Assembly: GCF_017302985.1 (NCBI RefSeq)
Contig: NZ_JAFIMU010000007.1
Span: 2,619,001 to 2,683,000, forward strand
Direction: 5' to 3'
DNA from: Corallococcus macrosporus
Lineage (GTDB): Bacteria; Myxococcota; Myxococcia; Myxococcales; Myxococcaceae
DNA length: 64,000 nt
Position 1 is the stretch's first letter, and every line of letters begins with the position of its first letter. The notes under the pieces are model-generated. The model searched no databases. It saw nothing but the letters and a program-made list of their open reading frames with translations, and had not been told where the DNA came from. The position numbers and the translations under genes were made by a program. Below, piece after piece: positions 28,539 to 36,942 of this stretch.

Positions 28539-31531
28539 TGTCCAAGCCCTGTGACCAACTGCCGCTCTTCGCGGATGGAGATCTGCCGCTCGCGGAGTCC
28601 CAGGCGTTTGGCAGACACCTGGCAGACTGCGCGCACTGTCAGACGGAGCTGACGCGGCACCTCCAACTTGACCAGATGGGGCGGCGCTACCTGGAACGGC
28701 ACGGTCCCATCACCATTCCGTGGCACGCCATGCCTCGCAACCGATGGTTCGCCGCGGGGGCGGCCCTGGTCGCGGTCGCGCTCGGGGTGCTCCTGGGCGT
28801 AGGCGGAGTGGGCCGGCGGGTGTCTTCTCCAGAGCCCGCGCTGTGGGCCGGGACGTCGCGGACGCTGGAAGCACGTGTCACCTACCCGGGGGCGGACCAG
28901 TACCGCAGACCTGCCCAGGCGTTGATGGGCGGAGGCACGCCCTCCGCCACCGCCAGTCGACCGCTGACGGTGATGAGTGAGCTGGAGCGACGGGGTGACC
29001 TGTCCCAACTCGTGGCCGCTTACCTCACCGCGGGCCCTCCGGAGCCCAAGAATGCGAAGGATCTCCTGGCGCGGATGCAAGCCGAGCGGCAGGGGGACCC
29101 GGCTGACGTACTCAGCGACATGGGCGCGGCCTACTACGCCTCAGCGAAGACCCAGGATCCAGCCTGGGCGCTGCGCGAACTTCGAGAAGCCTTGCGACTG
29201 CTCCATCAGGCCCTCGTGCTCAAGCCCACCCATCTCCAGGCACACTGGAACCGCGCGCTCGTGTACCGGGACCTGGGCCTGCCGCTGCTGGCCATTCAGG
29301 ACCTGGAGGCAGTCGAGGCGCAGGAGACCAACCCCGCCTGGCGTACAGAGGCCCGCGAGAAGCGCGTGAAGCTCGCGGACGTGACGACGCGCCAGCAGCG
29401 ATGGGAGGCCGCGAACAGCGCGGGCGCCGAGCTCGTGGCGCGCGGTGCCCAGGCGCTTGATGAGGCCATGCGGTACGCCGATGTACCGATGATGCGGCGT
29501 GACTTCTACCATGCGGTGCGAAGCCGCACCTCGCGCGAGGATGTGCTCGCGCTCCTTCCGCTGGCGGAGGCACTGGACTCGAAAGCAGGCCAGCAGACCG
29601 TGCTGGCCGACTATCTCCGCTCGGTTGCGAACCGGGACTTCTCACGCCGGGCCCCGCTGGCGGAAGCCTACGGACGGTGGGCCATGGGGACGGTGGAGCC
29701 CTCTGGAAAAGAACCCCTGCTGCGTACTTTCCTGGCCTCGAACGAGGACGACATCACGCTGGGCGCGTTGGTGATGTTCTCACCCCGGGGACCCGACTCG
29801 GAGTACGCGGAGAAGCTGATCACGCTGGGAAACAGCAATCCGGACCCTTGGTTCAAGGTCCTGGCGCTGCAGGAGCGCGCGGACCGCTCACGCCAGAAGG
29901 ACCGGTATGAGCTCGCGCTCTCGGACTTGAGACAGGCGCTGGAGCTCTGCACGCAGGAGCACCTCGTCTATCGGTGCACGGAGGTTCGCAACGACCTGGC
30001 GTATGTGTCCGGTTGGCTCTTCCAGCTTCAGGAGGCAGAGCGTTTCGCCCGTGAAGGTCTCACCCAGTCGAGACTGGGCCAGTGGGAGCAGGAGCGCATG
30101 CTGCTCCAGGCGCTTGGCAGTGTGGCCCGCATGGCCGCGGACGTGACGCTGGGCCGGGCCTATTTCGGAGAGGCCTTGCTGATGGGGGGCGGGAAGGAAC
30201 TCGCGCGCAACATCCATGAAAATCTAGCGCATCTGGCCATCAAGGCACTGGAGCTGGATGTGGCCCGGGATGAAATCAACCAGGCCCTGGCTACCGGGCT
30301 GCCATTGACCCAGCATGGGGTGGCCGCGCTGGCGGACATTGCCCGGACCCGTCGTGCTGCCGGAGACGTGGAGGCCGTGCAGCAGGGATTGGCTTCGGAT
30401 GCCCCGGTGACGGAAGGCCAGCATGCCTTCGTCAAGTCCCTTCAGGGACGGTTCCTCCTGGAGGCGGACCCTGCGCAAGGGCATGCGCTGCTGGTGGACG
30501 CCATCGAACAGGCGACACGTGCCGCAGCCGCGGCCAGCGGAGCGGGTTGGACGGACATCACGGCGCAACATGCCCGCGCCTACGGTTTCACCTCGCTCAT
30601 CTTCGACAATGCCCGGAGGGGGGACTTCGCGACGGCCCTGGCACGCTTTGGGAACGAGCTGGGCTTCGACACACCGGGAAACTGTGTCCTGGGGCTCACC
30701 GAGGACACGGAGCGACAGTTGTTGGTGGGGCGCGGGGCGGATGGACAGCTCCTGAAGCGCTACATGCCGACGCGGACGAAGCGGATGCCGGTGGACATGA
30801 CCGACGTGGTCCCACCGGACATGGTGGAAGCCCTGCGGCCCTGCGCCTCGGTGGACGTGCTGGCCCGACCGCCCCTCCAGGGCCGTTCGGGCTTGCTGCC
30901 GGCGGACATGGCCTGGCGCTACCGGGCGCTGGCCGTGGCTCGGCAGCCTCCGGTGGGACGGGGCACCCACCTAGTCGTCAACGAGGTCCGTTACGCCGAG
31001 CAGCGCAACGAAACGCCCCTGCGGTGGACCGCGCGCATCACGCCCGACGAAGACCTGATGACCCTGACCGACCTGGCGGCCACTCCCAGCCGCGTGTTGG
31101 CGGAAATGCCCAAGGCTTCGGAGGTCGACCTGGCGACCCATGGAAAGGTCGCGCCGGGACCGAAGAGCACCTACCTGTTGCTGGCGCCCGAGACGAACGG
31201 CTCGGACATGCTGACCGAGGAACTCATCCGCAAGATGAAGCTGCCCAAGGCCCCCCTCGTCATCCTCGCGGCCTGTGAGGCGGCACGAGGTACGACGGCC
31301 CTCCACGAGCTCGGCAGCCTCCCCAATGCCTTCCTGGCCGCGGGAGCTCGCGGCGTGGTGGCGGCGACCTTGCCCATCCCCGACGAAGACTCGTCCGTGT
31401 TCTTCGGGAACGTGCGGGATCGCCTCCGTGCGGGAAGCCCGCTCGGCACGGCGGTCCGCGACGAACGGCAGCAGTGGTTGCAGCGAAGCGCGTCCCACAG
31501 CTGGGTCAACGGGGTCCTGGTCTTCGAATAG
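28538..31531 (+). CDS. membrane zinc-finger anti-sigma / TPR / CHAT peptidase fusion
   Basis: A 997-residue protein. The N-terminal zf-HC2 module has C5, H27, C31 and C34, the ZAS-type anti-sigma pattern. A membrane helix lies at about 70-93, followed by a long TPR-like helical region. The C-terminal CHAT domain has H868 in LATHGK and C913 in ILAACEAARG. The topology would leave zinc finger and sigma binding in the cytoplasm and TPR-CHAT outside, unless the helix is not inserted. It overlaps the sigma gene by 4 bases. I infer an anti-sigma factor whose hold on sigma may be released by proteolysis, by its own CHAT domain or by a neighbour. Confidence 0.88.
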   Translation: MSKPCDQLPLFADGDLPLAESQAFGRHLADCAHCQTELTRHLQLDQMGRRYLERHGPITIPWHAMPRNRWFAAGAALVAVALGVLLGVGGVGRRVSSPEPALWAGTSRTLEARVTYPGADQYRRPAQALMGGGTPSATASRPLTVMSELERRGDLSQLVAAYLTAGPPEPKNAKDLLARMQAERQGDPADVLSDMGAAYYASAKTQDPAWALRELREALRLLHQALVLKPTHLQAHWNRALVYRDLGLPLLAIQDLEAVEAQETNPAWRTEAREKRVKLADVTTRQQRWEAANSAGAELVARGAQALDEAMRYADVPMMRRDFYHAVRSRTSREDVLALLPLAEALDSKAGQQTVLADYLRSVANRDFSRRAPLAEAYGRWAMGTVEPSGKEPLLRTFLASNEDDITLGALVMFSPRGPDSEYAEKLITLGNSNPDPWFKVLALQERADRSRQKDRYELALSDLRQALELCTQEHLVYRCTEVRNDLAYVSGWLFQLQEAERFAREGLTQSRLGQWEQERMLLQALGSVARMAADVTLGRAYFGEALLMGGGKELARNIHENLAHLAIKALELDVARDEINQALATGLPLTQHGVAALADIARTRRAAGDVEAVQQGLASDAPVTEGQHAFVKSLQGRFLLEADPAQGHALLVDAIEQATRAAAAASGAGWTDITAQHARAYGFTSLIFDNARRGDFATALARFGNELGFDTPGNCVLGLTEDTERQLLVGRGADGQLLKRYMPTRTKRMPVDMTDVVPPDMVEALRPCASVDVLARPPLQGRSGLLPADMAWRYRALAVARQPPVGRGTHLVVNEVRYAEQRNETPLRWTARITPDEDLMTLTDLAATPSRVLAEMPKASEVDLATHGKVAPGPKSTYLLLAPETNGSDMLTEELIRKMKLPKAPLVILAACEAARGTTALHELGSLPNAFLAAGARGVVAATLPIPDEDSSVFFGNVRDRLRAGSPLGTAVRDERQQWLQRSASHSWVNGVLVFE

Positions 31532-31576
31532 GCAGACGCCGCCGACCACAGTCAACATCTTTCAGGAGGAGAGACA

Positions 31577-31999
31577 ATGCATGGGAAGGCATTGAAGCCA
31601 CAGGTGTATTCGAAGTGGGATGGCCGCCCGTTCTTCGAGGGACAACCCGAGGAGGGACGTCAGGTCTATATCGAAACGTCCCTGAAGGGGTTCGTCGGGT
31701 CTGGGGTGATGGACGGGGTCGATCGCATCCTTTTTGAAGTCCATGGCACCCATTCGGAGCGTCCCAGCTTCGAGGCCCAGGTCCGGTCGGAGGGAGCCGC
31801 GGTCTTCCTGGGTCCCCCACCGACCGACACCAACGCGGGGGGCACCAAGGCGGGCTCCGGCACGGACCGTCCCGGGCTGACGCTCCCCGAGCCTGAGAAG
31901 GCCTCGGCGCTTCGCCAGGGCACGGAGGGCACGGCGAAGACTCCTGCCACCACTGCTCCCACCGAGCAGCTTCCGGACGCGAAGAAGGAGAAGCCATGA
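31577..31999 (+). CDS. small unknown protein between two proteases
   Basis: A 140-residue protein with a strong RBS (GGAGGAGAG) before the ATG. Residues 1-85 look like a compact beta domain (VYIETSLKGFVGSG, RILFEVHGTHSER). Residues 86-140 are Pro/Thr/Gly/Lys-rich and probably disordered, with no hydrophobic core. It overlaps the next peptidase start by 4 bases. I do not recognise it. It could be a chaperone, an inhibitor or a substrate of the adjacent peptidase. Confidence 0.78.
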   Translation: MHGKALKPQVYSKWDGRPFFEGQPEEGRQVYIETSLKGFVGSGVMDGVDRILFEVHGTHSERPSFEAQVRSEGAAVFLGPPPTDTNAGGTKAGSGTDRPGLTLPEPEKASALRQGTEGTAKTPATTAPTEQLPDAKKEKP

Positions 32000-33414
32000 C
32001 CTTCCATCTGTTGCTGGCCCATGCCGGGAGCGGGAGGCCCGTCTTGGAAGAGGGCCTCCCCTGGGAAGCCTTCGCGGACGCGCCGACGCCAGAGCCGGTG
32101 CCTACGCCTTCCCATCTCCACAACTTCGCGGGACCGCCGGACCAACTGCGTGAACAGCGCTGGGCGCTGCTGGTCCCGGACACGCCGCGGGGGCGGGCCG
32201 TGGAAGTCCGTCTCGCGCGCCTGTGTGAGCTGCGGTCCCGGGAGCAGGGGGCTCCGGTGGAGACCTACCGGGTGCCGCCAGGAATGGATGCGGTCCAGGC
32301 GGATAACTTCCGTGTCCGGACGTTGCACGCCTGGACGCGTCCCGAGCGGGAGCATGCGAGATATGTGCTACTGGCGGGAGGGCTGGAGGAGCTCTCGCTG
32401 GAGCTGCAGACCTCCCTCGTGGAGGACGGGGGCTGCTTCGTGGGCCGCCTGGCGTTCGATGAGGAGGCGGACTACTCGTCCTACGTCGAGAAGGTCCTGG
32501 CCTACGCCGGTGCCTCCGAGCCGCACCGACGGGCCCGTGCGGTGTATCTCGCCGTCGACGACAGGTCGCTCGCCACGCGGGCGGGGCAGCGAAATCTTGT
32601 CGAGCCGACCGTTGAGCGGTGCCGGGAGGAGCACGGTCAAGACCACTTCCCCGCGAGCGAGCTCCTGGAGGAGACGCTTCCGGAAGGGGCGCTGGAGCGG
32701 CTCTTCGAGGTGGCTGGAGCGGCTGTTCCAAGCCTGCTCTTCACGATGAGCCACGGACTGGGTTCCCCTGAAGGAGGCTGGGGCAGTGCGCTGGCCCAGC
32801 GGCAGGAGCAGGGCAACATGTCCCTCGGGGGAGGCGTGGCGCTGACGCCAGCGGAGCTCCGGCGACGGCCGTTCCTGCCGGGCGGTGTCTGGTTCTACGT
32901 CGCCTGCTTCGGGGCGGGCACACCCCTCCAGAGTGTGTATGAGCCCTGGATGAAGCAATTCGTGGAGTCCGGGATGGCGTCCGCGCGCATCCTGGAGCGC
33001 ATCCGCTGGTCACGCCCGGCGGATGGGCGCCCGTTCACCGCGGCCTTGCCACAGGCCGCCCTGGCGAATCCCGAGGGCCCACTCGCGGTTATTGCCCACC
33101 TGGACATGGCCTGGATCCATGCCTTCCACGACGTGCTGACGGGCCAGTCCCATGCATACCGGCTCGAATCGGTGATGACGAAGTTGCTGCAGGGCTACCG
33201 CGCGGGCGTGTCGCTCCAGATGCTCTTGCGTTACGCGGGCCAGCTGGACGCCCGGCTGGGTCGGCAGCATCAACAGGACGCTGCGAAGCCATCCAAGGAC
33301 CCCTTGCCGCAGGACGTACGCATCGAGCGAGCACGCCTGTGGATGGAGCGACATGACGTCACCCGCTACGTCCTGCTGGGAGACCCGGCGGTGCGGCTCG
33401 TGACGCCAGGCTGA
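31996..33414 (+). CDS. caspase/C25-like (clan CD) peptidase
   Basis: A 472-residue soluble protein. LLFTMSHGLGSP gives a candidate catalytic H253 and VWFYVACFGAGTP a candidate C304, each after a hydrophobic strand as in clan CD peptidases. The C-terminus YVLLGDPAVRLV recalls gingipain-type C25 proteins. No signal peptide is visible. It is translationally coupled to the small gene upstream and ends 54 bases before the second CD-NTase. A plausible role is the second protease in a cascade started by CHAT-SAVED, as in the prokaryotic caspase of a Haliangium type III CRISPR locus. That role is inference. Confidence 0.8.
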   Translation: MTFHLLLAHAGSGRPVLEEGLPWEAFADAPTPEPVPTPSHLHNFAGPPDQLREQRWALLVPDTPRGRAVEVRLARLCELRSREQGAPVETYRVPPGMDAVQADNFRVRTLHAWTRPEREHARYVLLAGGLEELSLELQTSLVEDGGCFVGRLAFDEEADYSSYVEKVLAYAGASEPHRRARAVYLAVDDRSLATRAGQRNLVEPTVERCREEHGQDHFPASELLEETLPEGALERLFEVAGAAVPSLLFTMSHGLGSPEGGWGSALAQRQEQGNMSLGGGVALTPAELRRRPFLPGGVWFYVACFGAGTPLQSVYEPWMKQFVESGMASARILERIRWSRPADGRPFTAALPQAALANPEGPLAVIAHLDMAWIHAFHDVLTGQSHAYRLESVMTKLLQGYRAGVSLQMLLRYAGQLDARLGRQHQQDAAKPSKDPLPQDVRIERARLWMERHDVTRYVLLGDPAVRLVTPG

Positions 33415-33468
33415 AGGTCGGCGATGGGCGCGGGTAATAACCGCCGCGCCCACCGTGATTTCCGTACC

Positions 33469-34563
33469 ATGACCCTTCCTTTGCATCGGTACTTCGAAGA
33501 TTTCCTCCACGACATCCGTCCAACGCCTAGCCAGATCAAAGAGATGCGTGAAGGCCATGCCAGGCTTCGGGAGCGTCTTCAGGCCGATACTGCGCTTGCG
33601 GGTGGCTTCGTCAGCATGTTCCTGCAAGGCAGCTACCGGCGATTTACGGCGGTTCGACCCAAAGACGATTCTCGAGCCGATGTCGATCTGGTCGTAGTCA
33701 CCAAGATGAAAGAGTCTGAGTTTTCTCCGGCGCAGGCCATGAGCTGCTTCAAGCCTTTCCTGGAGAGGCACTACAAGGGTAAGTACAGACAGCAAGGGCG
33801 CTCCTTCGGCATCGAGATGTCACGCATCGACATGGACTTGGTGATTACCGCCGCGCCCATGGAGGCTGAAGCAGGTACCTATGGTGAGTTGTTGAAGGCC
33901 GAGGCGTCTTTGTCTTCATTGCGCCTTGATGAGGACTTTTCGTCCGAGCCGTTGTTCAAGTCCGACCGTCAGGAGGAGGCGCTCTGGAAGCTTCATCCGC
34001 TCCGGATCCCGGATCGCGACCTGGGCGCGTGGCAGGACACCCACCCGCTGGCCCAGTTGAGTTGGACGCACCGGAAGAACGACCGTTGTGGAAGGCACTT
34101 CGTCAACGTGGTCAAGGCGCTCAAGTGGTGGAGGCTCGTCCACCTGGAGTCGCTGCCGAAGCGGCCCAAGAGCTATCCCTTGGAACACCTACTGGGGGAC
34201 TGCTGCCCGGATGGCATCGATTCCATCGCCGAAGGCGTAGTCCGGACCCTGGAGGCCTTCGTGGACAATTACGCCCTCCATGCCGCCGCCAAGATCGTGC
34301 CTTCCGCGGAGGACCGGGGGGTGAAGCAGGACGTCATGGCCCGCATCGACGGGAACGACTTCGCGGCGTTTCACGAGCAGGCGAAGAAGGCCGCGAAGCT
34401 GGCGCGCAAGGCCTTCGAGTCCCCCGATGCCCAGACCGCAGCGCCGCTGTGGCGGGAGCTCTTCGGAGGCAAGTTCCCTTCCGCGCCGGAGGGAGGCTCG
34501 AAGAAGTCGTTCACTCCCCACGAGGGAGGAAGCGGGGGTGTGGATTCCGGCAGGTTCGCGTGA
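33469..34563 (+). CDS. CD-NTase cyclic-nucleotide synthase (CBASS 2)
   Basis: A 364-residue CD-NTase. GS (54-55) is in LQGSYRRFTAVRPKD, the metal pair D71 and D73 is in ADVDLVVV, and D123 is in DMDLVITAAP. A helical C-terminal half follows, ending in a Gly/Ser-rich tail. Synthases paired with Cap2 usually have such a flexible C-terminus, which Cap2 joins to a target. I chose the ATG at 33469 (MTLPLHRYFEDFL), matching family starts, not the ATG at 33424. Local composition is close to 50 percent G/C, pointing to transfer. Its stop overlaps the Cap2 GTG. Confidence 0.93.
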   Translation: MTLPLHRYFEDFLHDIRPTPSQIKEMREGHARLRERLQADTALAGGFVSMFLQGSYRRFTAVRPKDDSRADVDLVVVTKMKESEFSPAQAMSCFKPFLERHYKGKYRQQGRSFGIEMSRIDMDLVITAAPMEAEAGTYGELLKAEASLSSLRLDEDFSSEPLFKSDRQEEALWKLHPLRIPDRDLGAWQDTHPLAQLSWTHRKNDRCGRHFVNVVKALKWWRLVHLESLPKRPKSYPLEHLLGDCCPDGIDSIAEGVVRTLEAFVDNYALHAAAKIVPSAEDRGVKQDVMARIDGNDFAAFHEQAKKAAKLARKAFESPDAQTAAPLWRELFGGKFPSAPEGGSKKSFTPHEGGSGGVDSGRFA

Positions 34564-36371
34564 AGCAGGCGCCGGAATTGACGCAGGACCTGCGCCTGGG
34601 GCGGCGGGCCCTGGATGGTCGTGCTGACGTCGTACTGCTCGGCGACTTGTCGTGGGACCCGGAGACGTCGGTCTGGGTGCTGCCGCTACGTGTGCGGGCG
34701 GACACGCGTGAGAGCACCCTTCCCGAGTGGACGGATTGGTACGTCTTCATCGACGCGAACTATCCCCTGGGGAGCATCGACGTCCATCCCGCGAAAACCG
34801 GAAGCATCGAAGACACCTACCCGCACCAGCGGTTGAACACGCCGGGACCGGCCACCCAGCCCTGGCGCGATGGGCGGCTGTGCCTCCAGACGGGAAGGGC
34901 GTCCCTCGGCTTCAGGGTAGAGGAAGAGGAAGCCCGCGACGCCGCAGGCCGACTTGAGTGGTATGTCCACGCGCTCCAGGATTGGCTCGCGGCCGCGGCA
35001 CGCGGTCAGCTCCTTGCGCCGGGACAGCCCTTCGAGCTTCCGGATCTACCGATTCGGGACCGTGCCCGGGTCGTCTTCAGCGAAGGCCCCGAGACCTTCG
35101 CCCGCTGGAACGAACTCCCGGATTCACGAGGGTGGGCGGAGCTGGTGCCGTTGCCCGGCAACCCACGGGTGTTCGCGGTGCGCGCCTTCTATTCGTTCGA
35201 GGGGCGCTGGCTGTTCTCCGTGGAATGGGGAGACCTGCTCAACAGGGTCCCACGCAGGCGCTGTGTGCGGATTCCATGGATGCGCTGTAAGGAACTCCCC
35301 TTGCTTCCGGTCCACGCCGCGCCCACCACATGGCAGGACCTGGAGCGCGCCGCCAAGGCTCAGCATTGGGACTTGAGGGGTGACTTGATGGCGTTCGCTG
35401 AGCGACTCCGGGATGGAACGAGACACCTCTGTCTCGTGGGCTTCCCCGTGGCCGCGAAGGTAGGGGAGCCCGCCGTTCGGACGCACTGGTGGGCGGCGCG
35501 ACTGCCGAGCTTCTCCCACGGAGACGTAGCACCGCGCGGGTACGCTCGGACCAAGCAGAACCGTCAGCGATATGACCTGACGAACCTGTTCGCCAAACCA
35601 CTGCCGGTGGATTGGCTCCGGACCGATGACTGGGCTCCCGAAGAGCTTCGCAGTCGTGGGGCGCTGCCGGAGGAACTGCGGCGTTCATGGGTCTTACTGC
35701 TCGGTGCGGGAGCGCTGGGGGCCGCGGTCGCGGAGATGCTGGTGCGGGGAGGCGTGAGCCGGCTGGTCGTCGTGGACCCCGACATCGTCGAGGGTGGCAA
35801 CCTGGTCAGGCACACGCTGGACCTGACGGAGGTAGGAGTCTCCAAAGCGCGTGCACTCGCGGAGCGATTGCGCTCCATCAGTCCGGACCTGCAGGTTCAT
35901 GCCCTCGCGCAGTCGTTGGAACTGGCGCCCCAGCAGCCCCACTGGCTCGTGTCCCGGTGCGAGACGGTCATCGACTGTACCGCTTCCAACGATGTCCTCC
36001 ACGCGCTGGCGAGAATCACATGGGAGGGGCCCCGGCTCTTCTTCTCAGCGTCCTTTGGTGTAGGGGCGCGGCGGGTCCTGTGCTTCAGCGCCACGGGCAC
36101 ATCTTTTCCCGTGGAGGCTTTCTGGGCGCAGTGCGGGAAATGGATCCACGAGGACTACAAGGAGTTGCTTCGCACAGACCTGCCACGAGAAGGCGTCGGG
36201 TGCTGGCATCCGGTCTTTCCTGCCCGGGCGGATGACGTGATGCTGGCTGCGGCCATCACCGTGAAGGCATTGGTGCGGTCCGCGACGCTGCGTCCCATCA
36301 CCCGGGTGGAGACCTATTCCCGCGAGGGGGCGGACGATGATTTCCAGGGATACGCCAAGTGGACGGCGTAG
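34560..36371 (+). CDS. cap2: Cap2: E2-E1 ubiquitin-transfer-like fusion
   Basis: A 603-residue type II CBASS protein. The N-terminal E2-like domain has the catalytic Cys 108 in DGRLCLQTG. The C-terminal ThiF/E1 adenylation domain has GAGALG (382-387), the acidic VVVDPDIVEGGNLVRH and the catalytic Cys 548 in GVGCWHP. It primes the CD-NTase by joining its C-terminus to a target. The start is GTG at 34560, inside the CD-NTase stop; no ATG is suitable. The JAB gene follows with no gap. Confidence 0.93.
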   Translation: MKQAPELTQDLRLGRRALDGRADVVLLGDLSWDPETSVWVLPLRVRADTRESTLPEWTDWYVFIDANYPLGSIDVHPAKTGSIEDTYPHQRLNTPGPATQPWRDGRLCLQTGRASLGFRVEEEEARDAAGRLEWYVHALQDWLAAAARGQLLAPGQPFELPDLPIRDRARVVFSEGPETFARWNELPDSRGWAELVPLPGNPRVFAVRAFYSFEGRWLFSVEWGDLLNRVPRRRCVRIPWMRCKELPLLPVHAAPTTWQDLERAAKAQHWDLRGDLMAFAERLRDGTRHLCLVGFPVAAKVGEPAVRTHWWAARLPSFSHGDVAPRGYARTKQNRQRYDLTNLFAKPLPVDWLRTDDWAPEELRSRGALPEELRRSWVLLLGAGALGAAVAEMLVRGGVSRLVVVDPDIVEGGNLVRHTLDLTEVGVSKARALAERLRSISPDLQVHALAQSLELAPQQPHWLVSRCETVIDCTASNDVLHALARITWEGPRLFFSASFGVGARRVLCFSATGTSFPVEAFWAQCGKWIHEDYKELLRTDLPREGVGCWHPVFPARADDVMLAAAITVKALVRSATLRPITRVETYSREGADDDFQGYAKWTA

Positions 36372-36863
36372 GTGCGCATGCCGGACCTTGAGTTTCGTTC
36401 AGCGGATGCGTGCTTCCGGGTGCACCTGCCCCAACCCCTGGTGCGAAAGCTGCTCAAGCTTTGCCTTGCTTCGAAGCGACACGAGACAGGTGGCATCCTG
36501 GTGGGGCACTACTCTGAAGCGCTCGACTGCGCCCGGCTTCGCGAGGTGTCCGGCCCACCACCGGACTCCGCGCGAGGGCTGACGTGGTTCGAACGCGGAA
36601 CGAAGGGGCTGCAAGCGCTGCTCGACCGCAGCTGGAACTCCCGCCGCGACCATTACCTCGGGGAGTGGCATTTCCACCCGTTCGCGGCGCCAATTCCCAG
36701 TGCAACGGATTTGAGGCAGCTCATGGCAATTGCCCGTGCCCCCCGCTACCAGTGTCCGGAGCCGCTATTGCTGATTGTCGGTGGGGACCCCGCAGGCGAA
36801 TGGTCCATCAGCGTCCACGTCGTTCCCCGAGATGCCGAGGCGGTTCCCCTTTCACAGGTGTGA
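36372..36863 (+). CDS. cap3: Cap3: JAB/JAMM isopeptidase
   Basis: A 163-residue metallopeptidase with the full JAMM set: E38 in ETGGILVG, H100 and H102 in EWHFHP, and D113 in SATD. It removes CD-NTase conjugates made by Cap2 and so tunes the system. The GTG at 36372 directly follows the Cap2 stop; an ATG six bases later is an alternative. Confidence 0.92.
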   Translation: MRMPDLEFRSADACFRVHLPQPLVRKLLKLCLASKRHETGGILVGHYSEALDCARLREVSGPPPDSARGLTWFERGTKGLQALLDRSWNSRRDHYLGEWHFHPFAAPIPSATDLRQLMAIARAPRYQCPEPLLLIVGGDPAGEWSISVHVVPRDAEAVPLSQV

Positions 36864-36942
36864 TTTCTTGGGACGTGTAATTCCTGAGCTGTCGTCCGTC
36901 TTTCAGGTGACGTGACCCCATGGTGGTCCCGTCCGTGAACCC

